Shown in pieces: positions 16,023-25,590 of a stretch of 64,000 bases of DNA. Position numbers and translations under genes: made by a program. Each line of letters begins with the position of its first letter. Position 1 is the first letter of the stretch. The DNA lies in the NCBI RefSeq assembly GCF_041435115.1, contig NZ_CP108046.1:5828001-5892000 (forward strand), written 5' to 3'. Below the pieces are notes generated by a model, which had not been told where the DNA came from, made no database searches, and saw only the letters and a list, made by a program, of their open reading frames with translations. Source of the stretch: Streptomyces sp. NBC_00289 (GTDB lineage Bacteria > Actinomycetota > Actinomycetes > Streptomycetales > Streptomycetaceae).

Positions 16023-19000
16023 TCACGTCCCGTTCCCCGGCTGCCGGCCTCTCGGCGGCAGCTTCGGCCGTGACCGGTCGGGCACGTCGCTGTAGTCCGG
16101 CGGCGTGGCGGGCGGGTTCGTCGTCAGCAGGTCCAGGGCGAGCCGGACCGCGTCGTCCAGCTGGGCGTGCCGGCCCTCCGCCCAGTCCAGGGGCGTGCGG
16201 AGGATCTCCAGGTCGGGCAGCACCCCGCGGTTCTCGACCGACCAGCCGTACGCGTCGAACCAGGCCGCGTTCATCGGCACGGTGATCACCGTGCCGTCGC
16301 CGAGCTGGTGGCGGCCGGTCATGCCGACCACGCCGCCCCAGGTGCGCTGGCCGACCACCGGGCCGAGCTTCAGCAGTTTGAAGGCCGCGGTGATCATGTC
16401 GCCGTCGGAGGCGGTCGCCTCGTCCGCCAGCGCGACCACCGGCCCCCGGGGGGCGTTGGAGGCGTACGACACCGGCTGGGCGTCGCGTGTCAGGTCCCAG
16501 CCCACGATCCTGCGGGTCAGCTTCTCGACGACCAGCTCGCTGATGTGGCCGCCCGCGTTGCCGCGCACGTCCACCAGCAGCGCGGGCCGCGACACCTCCA
16601 TGCGCAGGTCCCGGTTGAACTGGGCCCAGCCCGAGCCGCCCATGTCGGGGATGTGCAGATAGCCGCAGCGGCCGCCGCTCAACTCCCGTACGACTTCCCG
16701 GCGTTTGGCCACCCAGTCCTGGTAGCGCAGCGGCCGCTCGTCGACCAGCGGGACGACCGCCACCCGCCGCGGCCGTCCTCCGCCCCCGGCCGGCCGGAAC
16801 GTCAGTTCAACGGTGGTGCCGCCCGCGCCCGCCAGCAGAGGGTAGGGCCCGGTGACCGGGTCCACCGGGCGGCCGTCGACATGCGTGAGGACCGCCCCCT
16901 CGCGGATGCCGGTACCCGCCAGCGGTGAGCGGGCCTTGGAGTCGGAGGACTCACCGGGCAGGATCCGACGCACCGCCCAACCCTCCTCACGGCGGACCAG
17001 GTTGGCGCCGAGCAGTCCCTGCCTGCGCTGGTAGTGCGGCGGCCCCTCGTTGCGTCGGGCGGCGGCGACGTACGCGTGGGAGGTGCCGAGTTCGCCCAGC
17101 ACCTCGCGCAGCAGGTCCGCGAACTCGTCGGGGGACGCGACCCGTTCGACGAGCGGCCGGTACTGCGCGAGCACCGCGTCCCAGTCGATCCCGCACATGC
17201 CCGGATCCCAGAAGTACGCCCGGATCAGCCGGCCCGCCTCCTCGTACGACTGGCGCCACTCGGCGGCCGGGTCGGCCTCGTGCAGGATGCGGCGTACGTC
17301 GATCCAGACCGTGGTGTCGCCGTCGCCGGACTCGGTGGCGGGCACCGCCCGCAGATCGCCCTCGTCGACCACGACCAGCCGCGAACCGTCGCCGCTCACC
17401 GCGAACCAGTCCAGGTGCTCGACCAGTTCGGACTTCTTCGCCTTGCTGATGCCGAAGTGCTCCAGCGTCGGCCGCCCGCTGGTGTCGTCCGGGTTCACGA
17501 ACGTCTCGCCCAGCGCGCCGGAGATCGGCCAGCGCAGCCAGACCAGCCCGCCGCCCGTGACGGGACACAGCGCCGAGTACTTGGACGCCGGGACAGGGAA
17601 GGGCGTCACACGGCTGGCCAGCCCCTCGACCTCGACGGTCACCGCGCTGCCCTCGCCGGGCTCGTCGTCCTCGACCGGGTCCAGACCCCCCGCGGCGGGG
17701 CGGCCCTCCGGGGTGAGCGCGAAGGGCGAGGGGGTGGCCGAGGAGAGCGGGACCAGGTAGGGGCGGCAGCCGAGCGGGAAGGACAGGTCGCCGGTGTGCA
17801 CGTCGTACACGGGGTCGAAGCCCCGCCAGGACAGGAACGCCAGATAGCGGCCGTCCCGGGTGAACACCGGGTTCTCGTCCTCAAAGCGCCCGTTGGTGAC
17901 ATCGACGATCAACCGGTGCTCCTCGCCGGTGCCGGTGCCGGTGCCGGTGCCTGCGATGCGGGCCATCTTGATCTGCCGGAGCGACCTGCCGATCCCCGGG
18001 TGCGACCACGTGAGCCATGTCCCGTCCGGGGAGAAGGCGAGGTCCCGCACGGGCCCGTTGACCGACCGGACCAGCTCGGTGACCTCGCCACCGGTGGCCT
18101 CCGACGCGGCGGCGGCACCCGTGTTCGCGTCGGTGCCGGTGCCGGTGCCGGCACCGGTGCCGGTGTCGCTGTCCGTGGGGGTGTCGGTATCGACGTCGGT
18201 GTCCTCGGGCACGGTGAGCAGCAGCAGCCGGCCGTCGTGGGAGGCGATGGCGAGGCGTTCGCCCTGCGGGTCGGAGACCAGCTCCAGGACCCGGCCCAGT
18301 CGCCCGGAGGCGAGCCGTCCCGGTTCCCGGTCACCGGTGGCCCGCGGCAGGTAGGCGATCTCGACGGCGTCCTCGCCCTCCGCGTCCGTGACGTACGCGA
18401 CCCGGCCGGCGGAACCGAGCATCTCCGGGAGCCGGACCCGGACACCGGGCGTGTCGGTGATCGTGCGGGCCGGGCCGTCCCGGTGGGTGAGCCAGTACAG
18501 GCTGCCGCGGACGACGACGGCGCTCGCGCGGCCCGTCTCGTCGACCGAGATGCCGTCCACGTGCTGCGCCGCCGGAACCTGGTACGGACGCCGGCCCGCG
18601 CGCGGGCCGCTCAGCCGCACGTCGAGGCGGCGCGGGACGGAGTCGGCGGCCAGGTCGTCGACGAGCCACAGGTCGCCCGCGCACTGGTACACCACCCGGG
18701 TGCCGTCACTGGCGGCGTGCCGGGCGTAGAAGGCGTCGTGGTCGGTGTGACGGCGCAGTTCCGAGCCGTCGTAGGCGCACGAGTAGAGGTTTCCGACGCC
18801 CTCGTGGTCGGAGAGGAACGCGATCCGGCCGCCGACGAACATGGGGGAGTGCAGGTGCCCCTCGAGGTCGGGCAACAGCCGCTCGCCGTGCAGCCACAGG
18901 CGGCCCATGGCACCGCCCCGGTAGCGCTTCCAGGCGGCGGGCTCGTGCGGCGGGGTGCCGGTGAGCAGGAGGGTTCTGCGCTCGCCGTCGAGGTCGGCGA

Positions 19001-19427
19001 CCTGGATGTCGGACACGGGGCCCCAGGGCAGCTTGCGGCCCGGGTCGCCGTCGGTGCGGACCTTGTAGGCCCAGGTGAAGTACGAGAAGGGCTCGCCGTG
19101 GGAGGCGACGGCGAGGATCGTGCCGGCCCCCTCCTCCCGGGCCGGCGTCCAGCCGCAGACCCGGGTGTCGGCGGAGCCCCAGTGGGTGAGCTGCCGGCCC
19201 GGCCCGCCGTCCACCGGCACGAGGTGGATCTCCGGGACGAGGCTGCGCCAGCTCGTGTACGCGAGATGGCGGCCGTCGGGCGAGAAGCGCGGGTGGCCCG
19301 TCTTGGTCCGGTCGACGGTAAGCCGCCAGGCTCGGCCGGGCCCTTCGAGGGGGGCCAACCAGAGGTCGTCCTCGGCCACGAAGCTCAGCAGGTCGCCGCT
19401 CAGGTGCGGAAGGCGCAGATAGCTCAC
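16023..19427 (-). CDS. Tricorn protease homologue (S41 family peptidase)
   Basis: About 1134 residues. The N-terminal two-thirds are WD40-like/TolB-type beta-propeller blades (for example HPRFSPDGRHLAYTS and NPVFTRDGRYLAFLS), then a C1 domain, a PDZ domain and the S41 core. LLVDVRGNAGGHISE and ADEATASDGDMITAAF (nucleophile Ser in SDGD) mark the catalytic part. Tricorn enzymes trim oligopeptides released by the proteasome in the cytoplasm. A Gly-Thr/Asp-Thr repeat insert (~residues 395-430, from a GGTGCC DNA repeat) sits between propeller blades. I favour the GTG at 19425-19427, although GGGAGG directly abuts it. An open frame continues 27 codons upstream without better signals. Confidence 0.87.
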   Translation of the reverse strand: MSYLRLPHLSGDLLSFVAEDDLWLAPLEGPGRAWRLTVDRTKTGHPRFSPDGRHLAYTSWRSLVPEIHLVPVDGGPGRQLTHWGSADTRVCGWTPAREEGAGTILAVASHGEPFSYFTWAYKVRTDGDPGRKLPWGPVSDIQVADLDGERRTLLLTGTPPHEPAAWKRYRGGAMGRLWLHGERLLPDLEGHLHSPMFVGGRIAFLSDHEGVGNLYSCAYDGSELRRHTDHDAFYARHAASDGTRVVYQCAGDLWLVDDLAADSVPRRLDVRLSGPRAGRRPYQVPAAQHVDGISVDETGRASAVVVRGSLYWLTHRDGPARTITDTPGVRVRLPEMLGSAGRVAYVTDAEGEDAVEIAYLPRATGDREPGRLASGRLGRVLELVSDPQGERLAIASHDGRLLLLTVPEDTDVDTDTPTDSDTGTGAGTGTGTDANTGAAAASEATGGEVTELVRSVNGPVRDLAFSPDGTWLTWSHPGIGRSLRQIKMARIAGTGTGTGTGEEHRLIVDVTNGRFEDENPVFTRDGRYLAFLSWRGFDPVYDVHTGDLSFPLGCRPYLVPLSSATPSPFALTPEGRPAAGGLDPVEDDEPGEGSAVTVEVEGLASRVTPFPVPASKYSALCPVTGGGLVWLRWPISGALGETFVNPDDTSGRPTLEHFGISKAKKSELVEHLDWFAVSGDGSRLVVVDEGDLRAVPATESGDGDTTVWIDVRRILHEADPAAEWRQSYEEAGRLIRAYFWDPGMCGIDWDAVLAQYRPLVERVASPDEFADLLREVLGELGTSHAYVAAARRNEGPPHYQRRQGLLGANLVRREEGWAVRRILPGESSDSKARSPLAGTGIREGAVLTHVDGRPVDPVTGPYPLLAGAGGTTVELTFRPAGGGGRPRRVAVVPLVDERPLRYQDWVAKRREVVRELSGGRCGYLHIPDMGGSGWAQFNRDLRMEVSRPALLVDVRGNAGGHISELVVEKLTRRIVGWDLTRDAQPVSYASNAPRGPVVALADEATASDGDMITAAFKLLKLGPVVGQRTWGGVVGMTGRHQLGDGTVITVPMNAAWFDAYGWSVENRGVLPDLEILRTPLDWAEGRHAQLDDAVRLALDLLTTNPPATPPDYSDVPDRSRPKLPPRGRQPGNGT

Positions 19428-19510
19428 CTCCCTATGCTTTTCCGGTGGATGGACCGGGGCAACTCGTGCAAAAGGCCGTCTCTCGCACACGTAAGTGACC
19501 CGCAACACGA

Positions 19511-19525
19511 ACGAAACAGTTTCGT
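19511..19525. promoter_or_regulatory. TetR-type operator palindrome
   Basis: ACGAAACAGTTTCGT is a perfect 15-bp inverted repeat about 90 bases before the tetR start. GAAACNGTTTC-like sites are typical self-operators of TetR genes next to MMPL exporters. Likely site of autoregulation. Confidence 0.65.
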
Positions 19526-19612
19526 TTCGCTTGCTGGTGCGCTACATTCGTCCTGTACGAGACCGTGTCGTTCGCGGCGCTGTCCGGGCTCCGGAGAAGA
19601 AAGGTGAGTGCA

Positions 19613-20212
19613 ATGACTGAAGTCGCAACGGCGCGTCGCAGTCGTATCACCCCCGAGCGCGAGGCCGAGCTGTACTCGGCCGTGCTCGACCTGCTCCGGG
19701 AAGTCGGCTACGACGCGCTCACCATGGACGCCGTGGCCGCCCGCACCCGGTCCAGCAAGGCGACGCTCTACCGTCAGTGGGGCGGCAAGCCCGAGCTGGT
19801 CGTCAAGGCCATGCGGCACAACAAGCCGGGCGGCCTCCGCGGCGTCGACACCGGCTCCCTGCGCGGCGACCTGCACACCATGGTGGCCCGCGAGGACGAC
19901 TGCACCATGGAGCGGAACTCCGACCTGATGCGGGCGCTGGCCATGGCGGCGCACGGGAATCCGGATCTGATGCGGGCGCTCAAGGAGCTGCTCGTCGAAC
20001 CGGAGATGGAGGAGTTCCAGCGGGTCATGCGCCGCGCTGTCGACCGCGGCGAGATCCGCGAGGACTGCCCGGCGCTGGAGTACATCGTGCACATGCTGCT
20101 CGGCGCGTTCGCCGCCCGCACGCTCGTCGACGAGCTGCCCCCCACGCAGGACTTCCTGCGTTCGTACATCGACGCCGTGGTCCTCCCCGCCCTCGGCGCG
20201 CCCACCTCCTGA
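19613..20212 (+). CDS. TetR family regulator of the MMPL exporter
   Basis: A 199-residue TetR protein with an N-terminal HTH (EVGYDALTMDAVAARTRSSKATLYRQWGGKPELV) and a C-terminal TetR_C-like ligand domain. ATG 19613 is chosen because a purine-rich GAGAAGAAAGGTGA stretch precedes it. The gene lies 185 bases upstream of an MMPL-family exporter on the same strand, and a perfect palindrome lies in its own promoter region. Most likely it represses itself and the exporter until a lipophilic ligand binds. Confidence 0.9.
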   Translation: MTEVATARRSRITPEREAELYSAVLDLLREVGYDALTMDAVAARTRSSKATLYRQWGGKPELVVKAMRHNKPGGLRGVDTGSLRGDLHTMVAREDDCTMERNSDLMRALAMAAHGNPDLMRALKELLVEPEMEEFQRVMRRAVDRGEIREDCPALEYIVHMLLGAFAARTLVDELPPTQDFLRSYIDAVVLPALGAPTS

Positions 20213-20397
20213 CCTGTCCCCGCAGTCAGCCCACCTGACGTCACCGCTCACGTCGTCGGGCCGATCAGCCCTGCCCACCAGTGCCGCGTCAGCCGAGGTT
20301 CGCCCCGTCGTGGGCAGACCCCGGCCACGAGGCACCGGCCGCCGGGCCGGTCACCCCTGTCCCGAAGAACCCACGACCTGACCGGGAGTACGCCCCA

Positions 20398-22623
20398 GTG
20401 GCCTCGTTCCTCTACAGACTCGGCCGGCTCGCCTTCAGGCGACGGCACTTCGTCGCCCTCCTGTGGGTGGCCCTGCTGACGCTCGCGGGCGTCGGCGCCG
20501 CCTCCGCGCCCGCCGCGGGCTCCACCTCCTTCTCCATCCCGGGAGTCGAGGCCCAGAAGGCCTTCGACCTGCTGGAACAGCGTTTCCCCGGAGCCAGCGC
20601 CGACGGTGCCACCGCGAACGTCGTCTTCAAGGCGCCCGCCGGGGAGAAGATGACCGACGCCGACAACAAGGCGACCGTCGCGAAGACCGTCAAGGCACTG
20701 GGCGACGGCTCCGAGGTCGTCTCCGTCACCGACCCGTTCACGAAGAACGCCGTGAGCAAGAACGGGACGGTCGCCTACAGCTCGGTCAAGTACACGGTCT
20801 CGTCCGTCGAGCTGAAGGACTCCTCCAGGGACACCCTGGAGACCACCGTGGACAAGGCCAGGGACGCCGGGCTGACCGTCGAGATGGGCGGTGACGCGCT
20901 GCAGGCCCAGCCCGAGCAGGCGGCCACCGGCGAGATCATCGGCCTCGCCATCGCCGCGGTCGTCCTCGTCGTCACCCTGGGCTCGCTCGTCGCGGCCGGG
21001 CTTCCGCTGCTGACGGCCATCGTCGGCGTCGGTATCGGTGTCGCCACCATCACCTCCCTCGCCAGCGCGCTCGACCTCGGCGACTCCACCTCCACCCTCG
21101 CCCTGATGATCGGCCTCGCCGTCGGCATCGACTACGCGCTGTTCATCGTCTCCCGCTACCGGGCCGAACTGGCCGAGGGCCGCGACCGCGAGGAAGCGGT
21201 CGGCCGGGCCGTCGGCACCGCCGGCTCGGCGGTCGTCTTCGCGGGTCTCACGGTCGTCATCGCGCTCGCCGGACTCGCGGTCGTCAACGTCCCGATGCTG
21301 ACCAAGATGGGTCTCGCCGCGGCGGGCACGGTCGTCATCGCCGTCCTCATCGCCCTCACCATGATCCCGGCGCTGCTCGGCTACGCGGGCCGCAAGATCC
21401 GGCCGGCCGGGCAGAAGGGCAAGCTCCTCGGGCGCCGCACCGCCAAGACCTCCGGCGTGGCCAAGCCGAACATGGGCACGCGCTGGGCGAGCTTCGTCGT
21501 CCGCCGCCCCGTCGCCGTACTGCTGATCGGTGTGGTCGGCCTGGGCGCGATGGCACTGCCCGCCACCCAGCTGGAACTGGGCCTGCCCGACGACGGCACG
21601 CAGCCGACGTCGACCACCCAGCGCAAGGCCTACGACCTGCTCTCGGAGGGCTTCGGCCCCGGCTTCAACGGCCCGCTGATGCTCGTGGTCGACGCCAAGG
21701 ACAGCGCCGACCCGAAGGCCGCCGCCACCGCGGTGACCGACGAGGTCAAGGGCCTCAAGGACGTCGTGACGGTGTCCCCCGCCCAGTTCAACAAGTCCGG
21801 CGACACCGCGATGATCACCGTGGTCCCGGAGTCGAAGCCGTCCTCGACGCAGACCGAGGACCTGGTGCACTCCATCCGTGACGCGGGCGCCGGCGTGCGC
21901 GCCGACACGGATGCCAGGGTGCTGGTCACCGGCACCACGGCGATGAACATCGACTTCTCGCAGAAGCTCAACGACGCGCTGATCCCGTACCTGGCCCTGG
22001 TGGTGGGCCTCGCCTTCCTCCTGCTGATCGTGATCTTCCGCTCGATCCTGGTCCCGCTGAAGGCCGCCCTCGGCTTCCTGCTCAGCGTGCTGGCCGCTCT
22101 CGGTGCCGTGGTCGCGGTCTTCCAGTGGGGCTGGCTGGCGGGCCTGATAGGCGTCGAGGAGACCGGCCCGATCATGTCGATGATGCCGATCTTCATGGTG
22201 GGCGTGGTCTTCGGCCTGGCGATGGACTACGAGGTGTTCCTCGTGACCCGCATGCGGGAGGCGTACGTCCACGGGGAGCGGCCCACCGAGGCCGTCGTGA
22301 CCGGCTTCAAGTACGGAGCCCGGGTGGTCGCGGCCGCCGCGGTCATCATGATGGCCGTCTTCTCCGGCTTCATCGGCTCCAGCGAATCGATGATCAAGAT
22401 GATCGGCTTCGGCCTGGCGATCGCCGTCTTCTTCGACGCCTTCATCGTCCGCATGACCATCGTCCCGGCGGTCCTCGCACTGCTCGGCAAGCGGGCCTGG
22501 TGGCTGCCGAAGTGGCTCGACCGGGCCCTGCCGAACGTGGACGTGGAGGGCGAGGGCCTGCGGACCCAGGGCACCGCGAAGGACACGGACCCGGACGAGG
22601 ACCGAGAGCTGGTCAGGGTCTGA
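20398..22623 (+). CDS. MMPL family RND transporter
   Basis: A 741-residue exporter of the MmpL/HpnN RND type with two homologous halves. Each half has one N-terminal membrane helix, an extracytoplasmic domain and a block of five helices. FVALLWVALLTLAGVGAASA is helix 1. The conserved GLAVGIDYALFIVSRYR (first half) and VFGLAMDYEVFLVTRMRE (second half) are proton-relay signatures. Start GTG 20398 is nine bases after GGGAG. These proteins export lipids or hydrophobic drugs with proton antiport. It is probably under control of the upstream TetR. Confidence 0.93.
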   Translation: MASFLYRLGRLAFRRRHFVALLWVALLTLAGVGAASAPAAGSTSFSIPGVEAQKAFDLLEQRFPGASADGATANVVFKAPAGEKMTDADNKATVAKTVKALGDGSEVVSVTDPFTKNAVSKNGTVAYSSVKYTVSSVELKDSSRDTLETTVDKARDAGLTVEMGGDALQAQPEQAATGEIIGLAIAAVVLVVTLGSLVAAGLPLLTAIVGVGIGVATITSLASALDLGDSTSTLALMIGLAVGIDYALFIVSRYRAELAEGRDREEAVGRAVGTAGSAVVFAGLTVVIALAGLAVVNVPMLTKMGLAAAGTVVIAVLIALTMIPALLGYAGRKIRPAGQKGKLLGRRTAKTSGVAKPNMGTRWASFVVRRPVAVLLIGVVGLGAMALPATQLELGLPDDGTQPTSTTQRKAYDLLSEGFGPGFNGPLMLVVDAKDSADPKAAATAVTDEVKGLKDVVTVSPAQFNKSGDTAMITVVPESKPSSTQTEDLVHSIRDAGAGVRADTDARVLVTGTTAMNIDFSQKLNDALIPYLALVVGLAFLLLIVIFRSILVPLKAALGFLLSVLAALGAVVAVFQWGWLAGLIGVEETGPIMSMMPIFMVGVVFGLAMDYEVFLVTRMREAYVHGERPTEAVVTGFKYGARVVAAAAVIMMAVFSGFIGSSESMIKMIGFGLAIAVFFDAFIVRMTIVPAVLALLGKRAWWLPKWLDRALPNVDVEGEGLRTQGTAKDTDPDEDRELVRV

Positions 22624-22912
22624 GCAGGAGCTGAGCGGACCGAACAGGATCCGAGCGGGACGGGAGCGGACCAAGGTCTCGGTGAGGGACGAGACCGGGA
22701 GCGACCGACCCATGACCCGGGCGGCCTCCCGGACCGACGACGCGGCACCACGCCGAGCCACCGGTCCGGGGGGCCGCGTTTCCGTCCCCGGGGGCACCTG
22801 GCCGGGGACGGCGGCGGAAGACCGTCGCCCCCGGCCCGACGGGTCCCGTCCACCCCCGCCCGCGGACAAACCCGTTCGCCTGCCCCCTACACCCACCGTT
22901 ACCGTGCCGTGC

Positions 22913-23419
22913 ATGACGTCGACCGACACCGAAGCCTCCGGAGTCCACCCCCGTTTCGCCGAGGCCCTGCGTGAGCTGGGGCTCGAGGAGCTGATCTCCC
23001 GCGTGCGCCGGTTCCCGGAAGCCACCCGTACGGCCGCCGAGGCCGCCGCCGCCATCGGCTGCGAGCTGAGTCAGATCTGCAAGTCACTGATCTTCGCGGC
23101 GGACGGGGTACCGGTGCTCGTCCTCATGGACGGCGCCTCCCGCGTCGATCTCGAACTGGTCCGGAGGGAGCTCGGCGTCGACAAGGTGACGCGGGCCAGG
23201 GTCGACGTCGTACGGGAGACCACCGGGTACGCCATCGGGGGAGTCCCGCCGTTCGGGCACCGGACGCGGACCCGGGTGCTCGCGGACCGTTCGCTCCTCG
23301 ACCACGACCTCGTGTGGGCCGCCGCCGGCAACCCGCACACCGTCTTCCCCATGGAGCCCAAGACGCTCGTCGCGCACGCCGGCGGCACCCTCGTGGACGT
23401 ACGCGAGCAGACCGCGTGA
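22913..23419 (+). CDS. YbaK/EbsC-family aminoacyl-tRNA deacylase
   Basis: A 168-residue YbaK/ProX-type editing domain, which hydrolyses mischarged aminoacyl-tRNA. Seen: CELSQICKSLIFAADG (conserved catalytic Lys region), GVDKVTRARVDVVRETTGYAIGGVPPFGH (the family G-x-x-P-x-G-H motif) and a C-terminal AAGNPHTVFPMEP. Its stop overlaps the EamA gene start (GTGA). The 289 bases upstream show no gene or clear signal apart from GC-rich, imperfectly repeated sequence. Confidence 0.88.
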   Translation: MTSTDTEASGVHPRFAEALRELGLEELISRVRRFPEATRTAAEAAAAIGCELSQICKSLIFAADGVPVLVLMDGASRVDLELVRRELGVDKVTRARVDVVRETTGYAIGGVPPFGHRTRTRVLADRSLLDHDLVWAAAGNPHTVFPMEPKTLVAHAGGTLVDVREQTA

Positions 23420-24261
23420 CCCCGCTGGTCACCGCGGCCGTCCTGCTCGCGGCGGTGACGCACGCCAGCTGGAACGCGATCGCCCACCGCATCACGGACA
23501 AGCTGGTCGGATTCACCCTGATCGCCGGCGGGGGAATGATCATCGGGCTGGCCATGGTGCCGTTCGTGCCGCTCCCGGCGGCGGACGCGTGGCCGTATCT
23601 CATCGCCTCGTCCTGCGTCCACGTCGCCTACTACGCCCTGCTGATGAAGTCCTTCCGGCTGGGGGACTTCGGCCAGGCGTACCCGATCGCATGCGGCACC
23701 GCGCCCCTCGTGGTCACCGTCCTCGCCGCGGTCTTCGCCGACGAGGTCCCCGACGGGTGGGCGGCCGCCGGTGTCGCCCTGTCCTGCGCGGGGCTGACGG
23801 GCGTCGCCCTGTGGGGGCTGCGCGGGCGCCGGCCGGACTGGGCGGCGATCGGGGCGGCTCTCGCGACCGGCCTGACCATCGCCGCCTACACGGTGGTCGA
23901 CGGCCTCGGCGTGCGCGCCTCCGGCACCTCCCTCGGTTACATCGCCTGGCTGATGGCGGTGCAGGGCGTGGTCGTCCCGGCGTACGCCCTGTGGCGCCGC
24001 GGCGACCGACTGATCGGCGAACTACGGCCGTTCGCCGCCGTCGGCCTGCTGGGAGCCGCGCTCTCCGTCTCCGCCTACGCCCTGGTCCTGTGGGCGCAGA
24101 CCAAGGCCGAACTCGCCCCCATCGCGGCCCTTCGCGAGTCCTCGATCATCGTCGGGGCCGCCATCGGCGCGGTGTTCTTCAAGGAGCGTTTCGGGGCTCC
24201 GAGGATCGCGGCGGCGGGCCTGCTCGTGCTCGGCATCGGACTCATGATGCACGCGGGCTAG
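23416..24261 (+). CDS. EamA/DMT family transporter
   Basis: A 281-residue inner-membrane protein with about ten hydrophobic helices in two EamA repeats. It starts MTPLVTAAVLLAAVTHASWNAIAH and ends with the typical RESSIIVGAAIGAVFFKERFG motif of the second repeat. DMT proteins export small metabolites such as amino acids. It is translationally coupled to the YbaK gene. Confidence 0.87.
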   Translation: MTPLVTAAVLLAAVTHASWNAIAHRITDKLVGFTLIAGGGMIIGLAMVPFVPLPAADAWPYLIASSCVHVAYYALLMKSFRLGDFGQAYPIACGTAPLVVTVLAAVFADEVPDGWAAAGVALSCAGLTGVALWGLRGRRPDWAAIGAALATGLTIAAYTVVDGLGVRASGTSLGYIAWLMAVQGVVVPAYALWRRGDRLIGELRPFAAVGLLGAALSVSAYALVLWAQTKAELAPIAALRESSIIVGAAIGAVFFKERFGAPRIAAAGLLVLGIGLMMHAG

Positions 24262-24376
24262 TGCCCCCCGGCCCGCGTGCCCCCCGGCCCGCGTGTGCCC
24301 CCCCGCCCGCCCCCTGTCCGTGCGTACGGTCCCGCCGAGGAGCACTCTGGAAGCAGACGTTCCGGAGGTGATCCTG

Positions 24377-24661
24377 ATGACGCACAGCACGCACACCACG
24401 GTGGGTTGGCACATCGAGCTGGAGTTCCAGGAGGACGAGCAGCACACGAAGGCGGCCGCGATGGTGCGGTTGCCCGACGGCACCGAGATTCGCACACAGG
24501 GGCACGCCAGCCGCCACCAGATCGACGCCAACCAGCCCCGGGTAGGGGAGGAGGTGGCGGGTGCCCGGGCTCTCAACGAGCTCGCGATGCAGCTGCTGAC
24601 CAAGGCGCACGGGGAGATCGACGAGGTGTCGGGGCGGACCTCGCACCCGATCAACGTCTGA
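24377..24661 (+). CDS. DUF1876 domain protein (dsRBD-like)
   Basis: A 94-residue protein of the DUF1876 family, common in actinobacteria and predicted to have a double-stranded-RNA-binding-like fold. Features: HTTVGWHIELEFQEDEQHTKA at the N terminus, then a VGEEVAGARALNELAMQLLTKA helix. CGGAGG lies ten bases before the ATG. Function unknown. No obvious operon partners. Confidence 0.8.
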   Translation: MTHSTHTTVGWHIELEFQEDEQHTKAAAMVRLPDGTEIRTQGHASRHQIDANQPRVGEEVAGARALNELAMQLLTKAHGEIDEVSGRTSHPINV

Positions 24662-24846
24662 GCGGCCCGGCACCCGTGCCGTGGAGGTTTGACCTTCCTC
24701 GACGGTCCCTCTGACGTGGGGTTTGCGTTCCCCTGACGCGGGAGGGCGTATCAAAGAAGGGTGGCGCCGGGCGAGCGCCGGACGTCCCCCTTCCCGCGCT
24801 CGCCCGGCGATGGCGTGTGCGCGGAGGGCGTCGAGGGGCAGGGCGG

Positions 24847-25560
24847 ATGGTCGGCAGGCAGAAGCGTTCGGAACGGACCGTCGAGCGGTTGGTGACCGCC
24901 GCGGCCGACCAGTTCGCCCGGCACGGCTATGTGCGGGCGACGCTGGCCGACATCAGCAGCCGTGCCGGAGTGACCAAGGGAGCCCTGTTCTTCCACTTCG
25001 CCTCCAAGGACGAACTGGCCGTGGCCGTACAGGAGCGCGGACGGGAGCTGATGGAGCACTCGGTCACCGGACTGGGCCCGGCGGAGGGCGCGTATCTGCA
25101 GGCCGTCGTCGACCTGACCTTCGTACTCCAGCGGCTGCTGCGGGAGGACGTGTTCGTCCGGGCCTCGGTGCGCATCGCGCGGGAACACAGGGACAGCGAC
25201 GCGGCGGACGCCGACAGAAACGTGGTCACCGGGGGCGTACCCGGCGCGGATCCCGGCGTCGAGGAGCTCGACTTCTACCGGGTGTGGCTGGACCTGCTGT
25301 GGGACCTGATGGCCGAGGCGCGGCGCGGCGGCGAGCTGGGCCGGTCCGTGGCGGACACGTCCGCGCGCACGCTGGTCACGGCTGTGGTGGCCGGCCTCGA
25401 GGCGCTGACCTGGCTGGGGGCGCAGCGTGCGGAGGCCGAGGCGTGGCTCACCGACCTCTGGTCCCTGCTGCTGCCGGCCCTGCGGCCCGACCGCCCGGAC
25501 CACCGGCCCGTCCGGACGACCGCCCCCGCACTGCCGGCGGCCCAGGGCCGGCCGTCCTGA
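24847..25560 (+). CDS. TetR regulator of gamma-butyrolactone-receptor type (possible pseudo-receptor)
   Basis: A 237-residue TetR protein. Its HTH (HGYVRATLADISSRAGVTKGALFFHFASKDELA) is of the ArpA/ScbR class, with GALxFHF typical of gamma-butyrolactone receptors. The ligand domain contains the aromatic-rich LDFYRVWLDLLWDLMAEARRGG. It lies convergent to a second receptor-like gene and next to afsA, so the locus encodes two receptor-type proteins. In such loci one often binds the butyrolactone and the other is a pseudo-receptor that answers to antibiotics. Which role this one has cannot be read from the sequence. Confidence 0.82.
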   Translation: MVGRQKRSERTVERLVTAAADQFARHGYVRATLADISSRAGVTKGALFFHFASKDELAVAVQERGRELMEHSVTGLGPAEGAYLQAVVDLTFVLQRLLREDVFVRASVRIAREHRDSDAADADRNVVTGGVPGADPGVEELDFYRVWLDLLWDLMAEARRGGELGRSVADTSARTLVTAVVAGLEALTWLGAQRAEAEAWLTDLWSLLLPALRPDRPDHRPVRTTAPALPAAQGRPS

Positions 25561-25590
25561 ACCGGACGGCCGGCCCTCGGCCGGGTGGCG

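Noticed and set aside
20248..23055. Long minus-strand open frame opposite the MMPL transporter gene
   Set aside because: No family motifs, and composition is typical of antisense shadow translation; the plus-strand transporter is certain.
24662..24846. ARE-like site before the second receptor-type gene
   Set aside because: No pseudo-palindrome of convincing symmetry was found in this gap.
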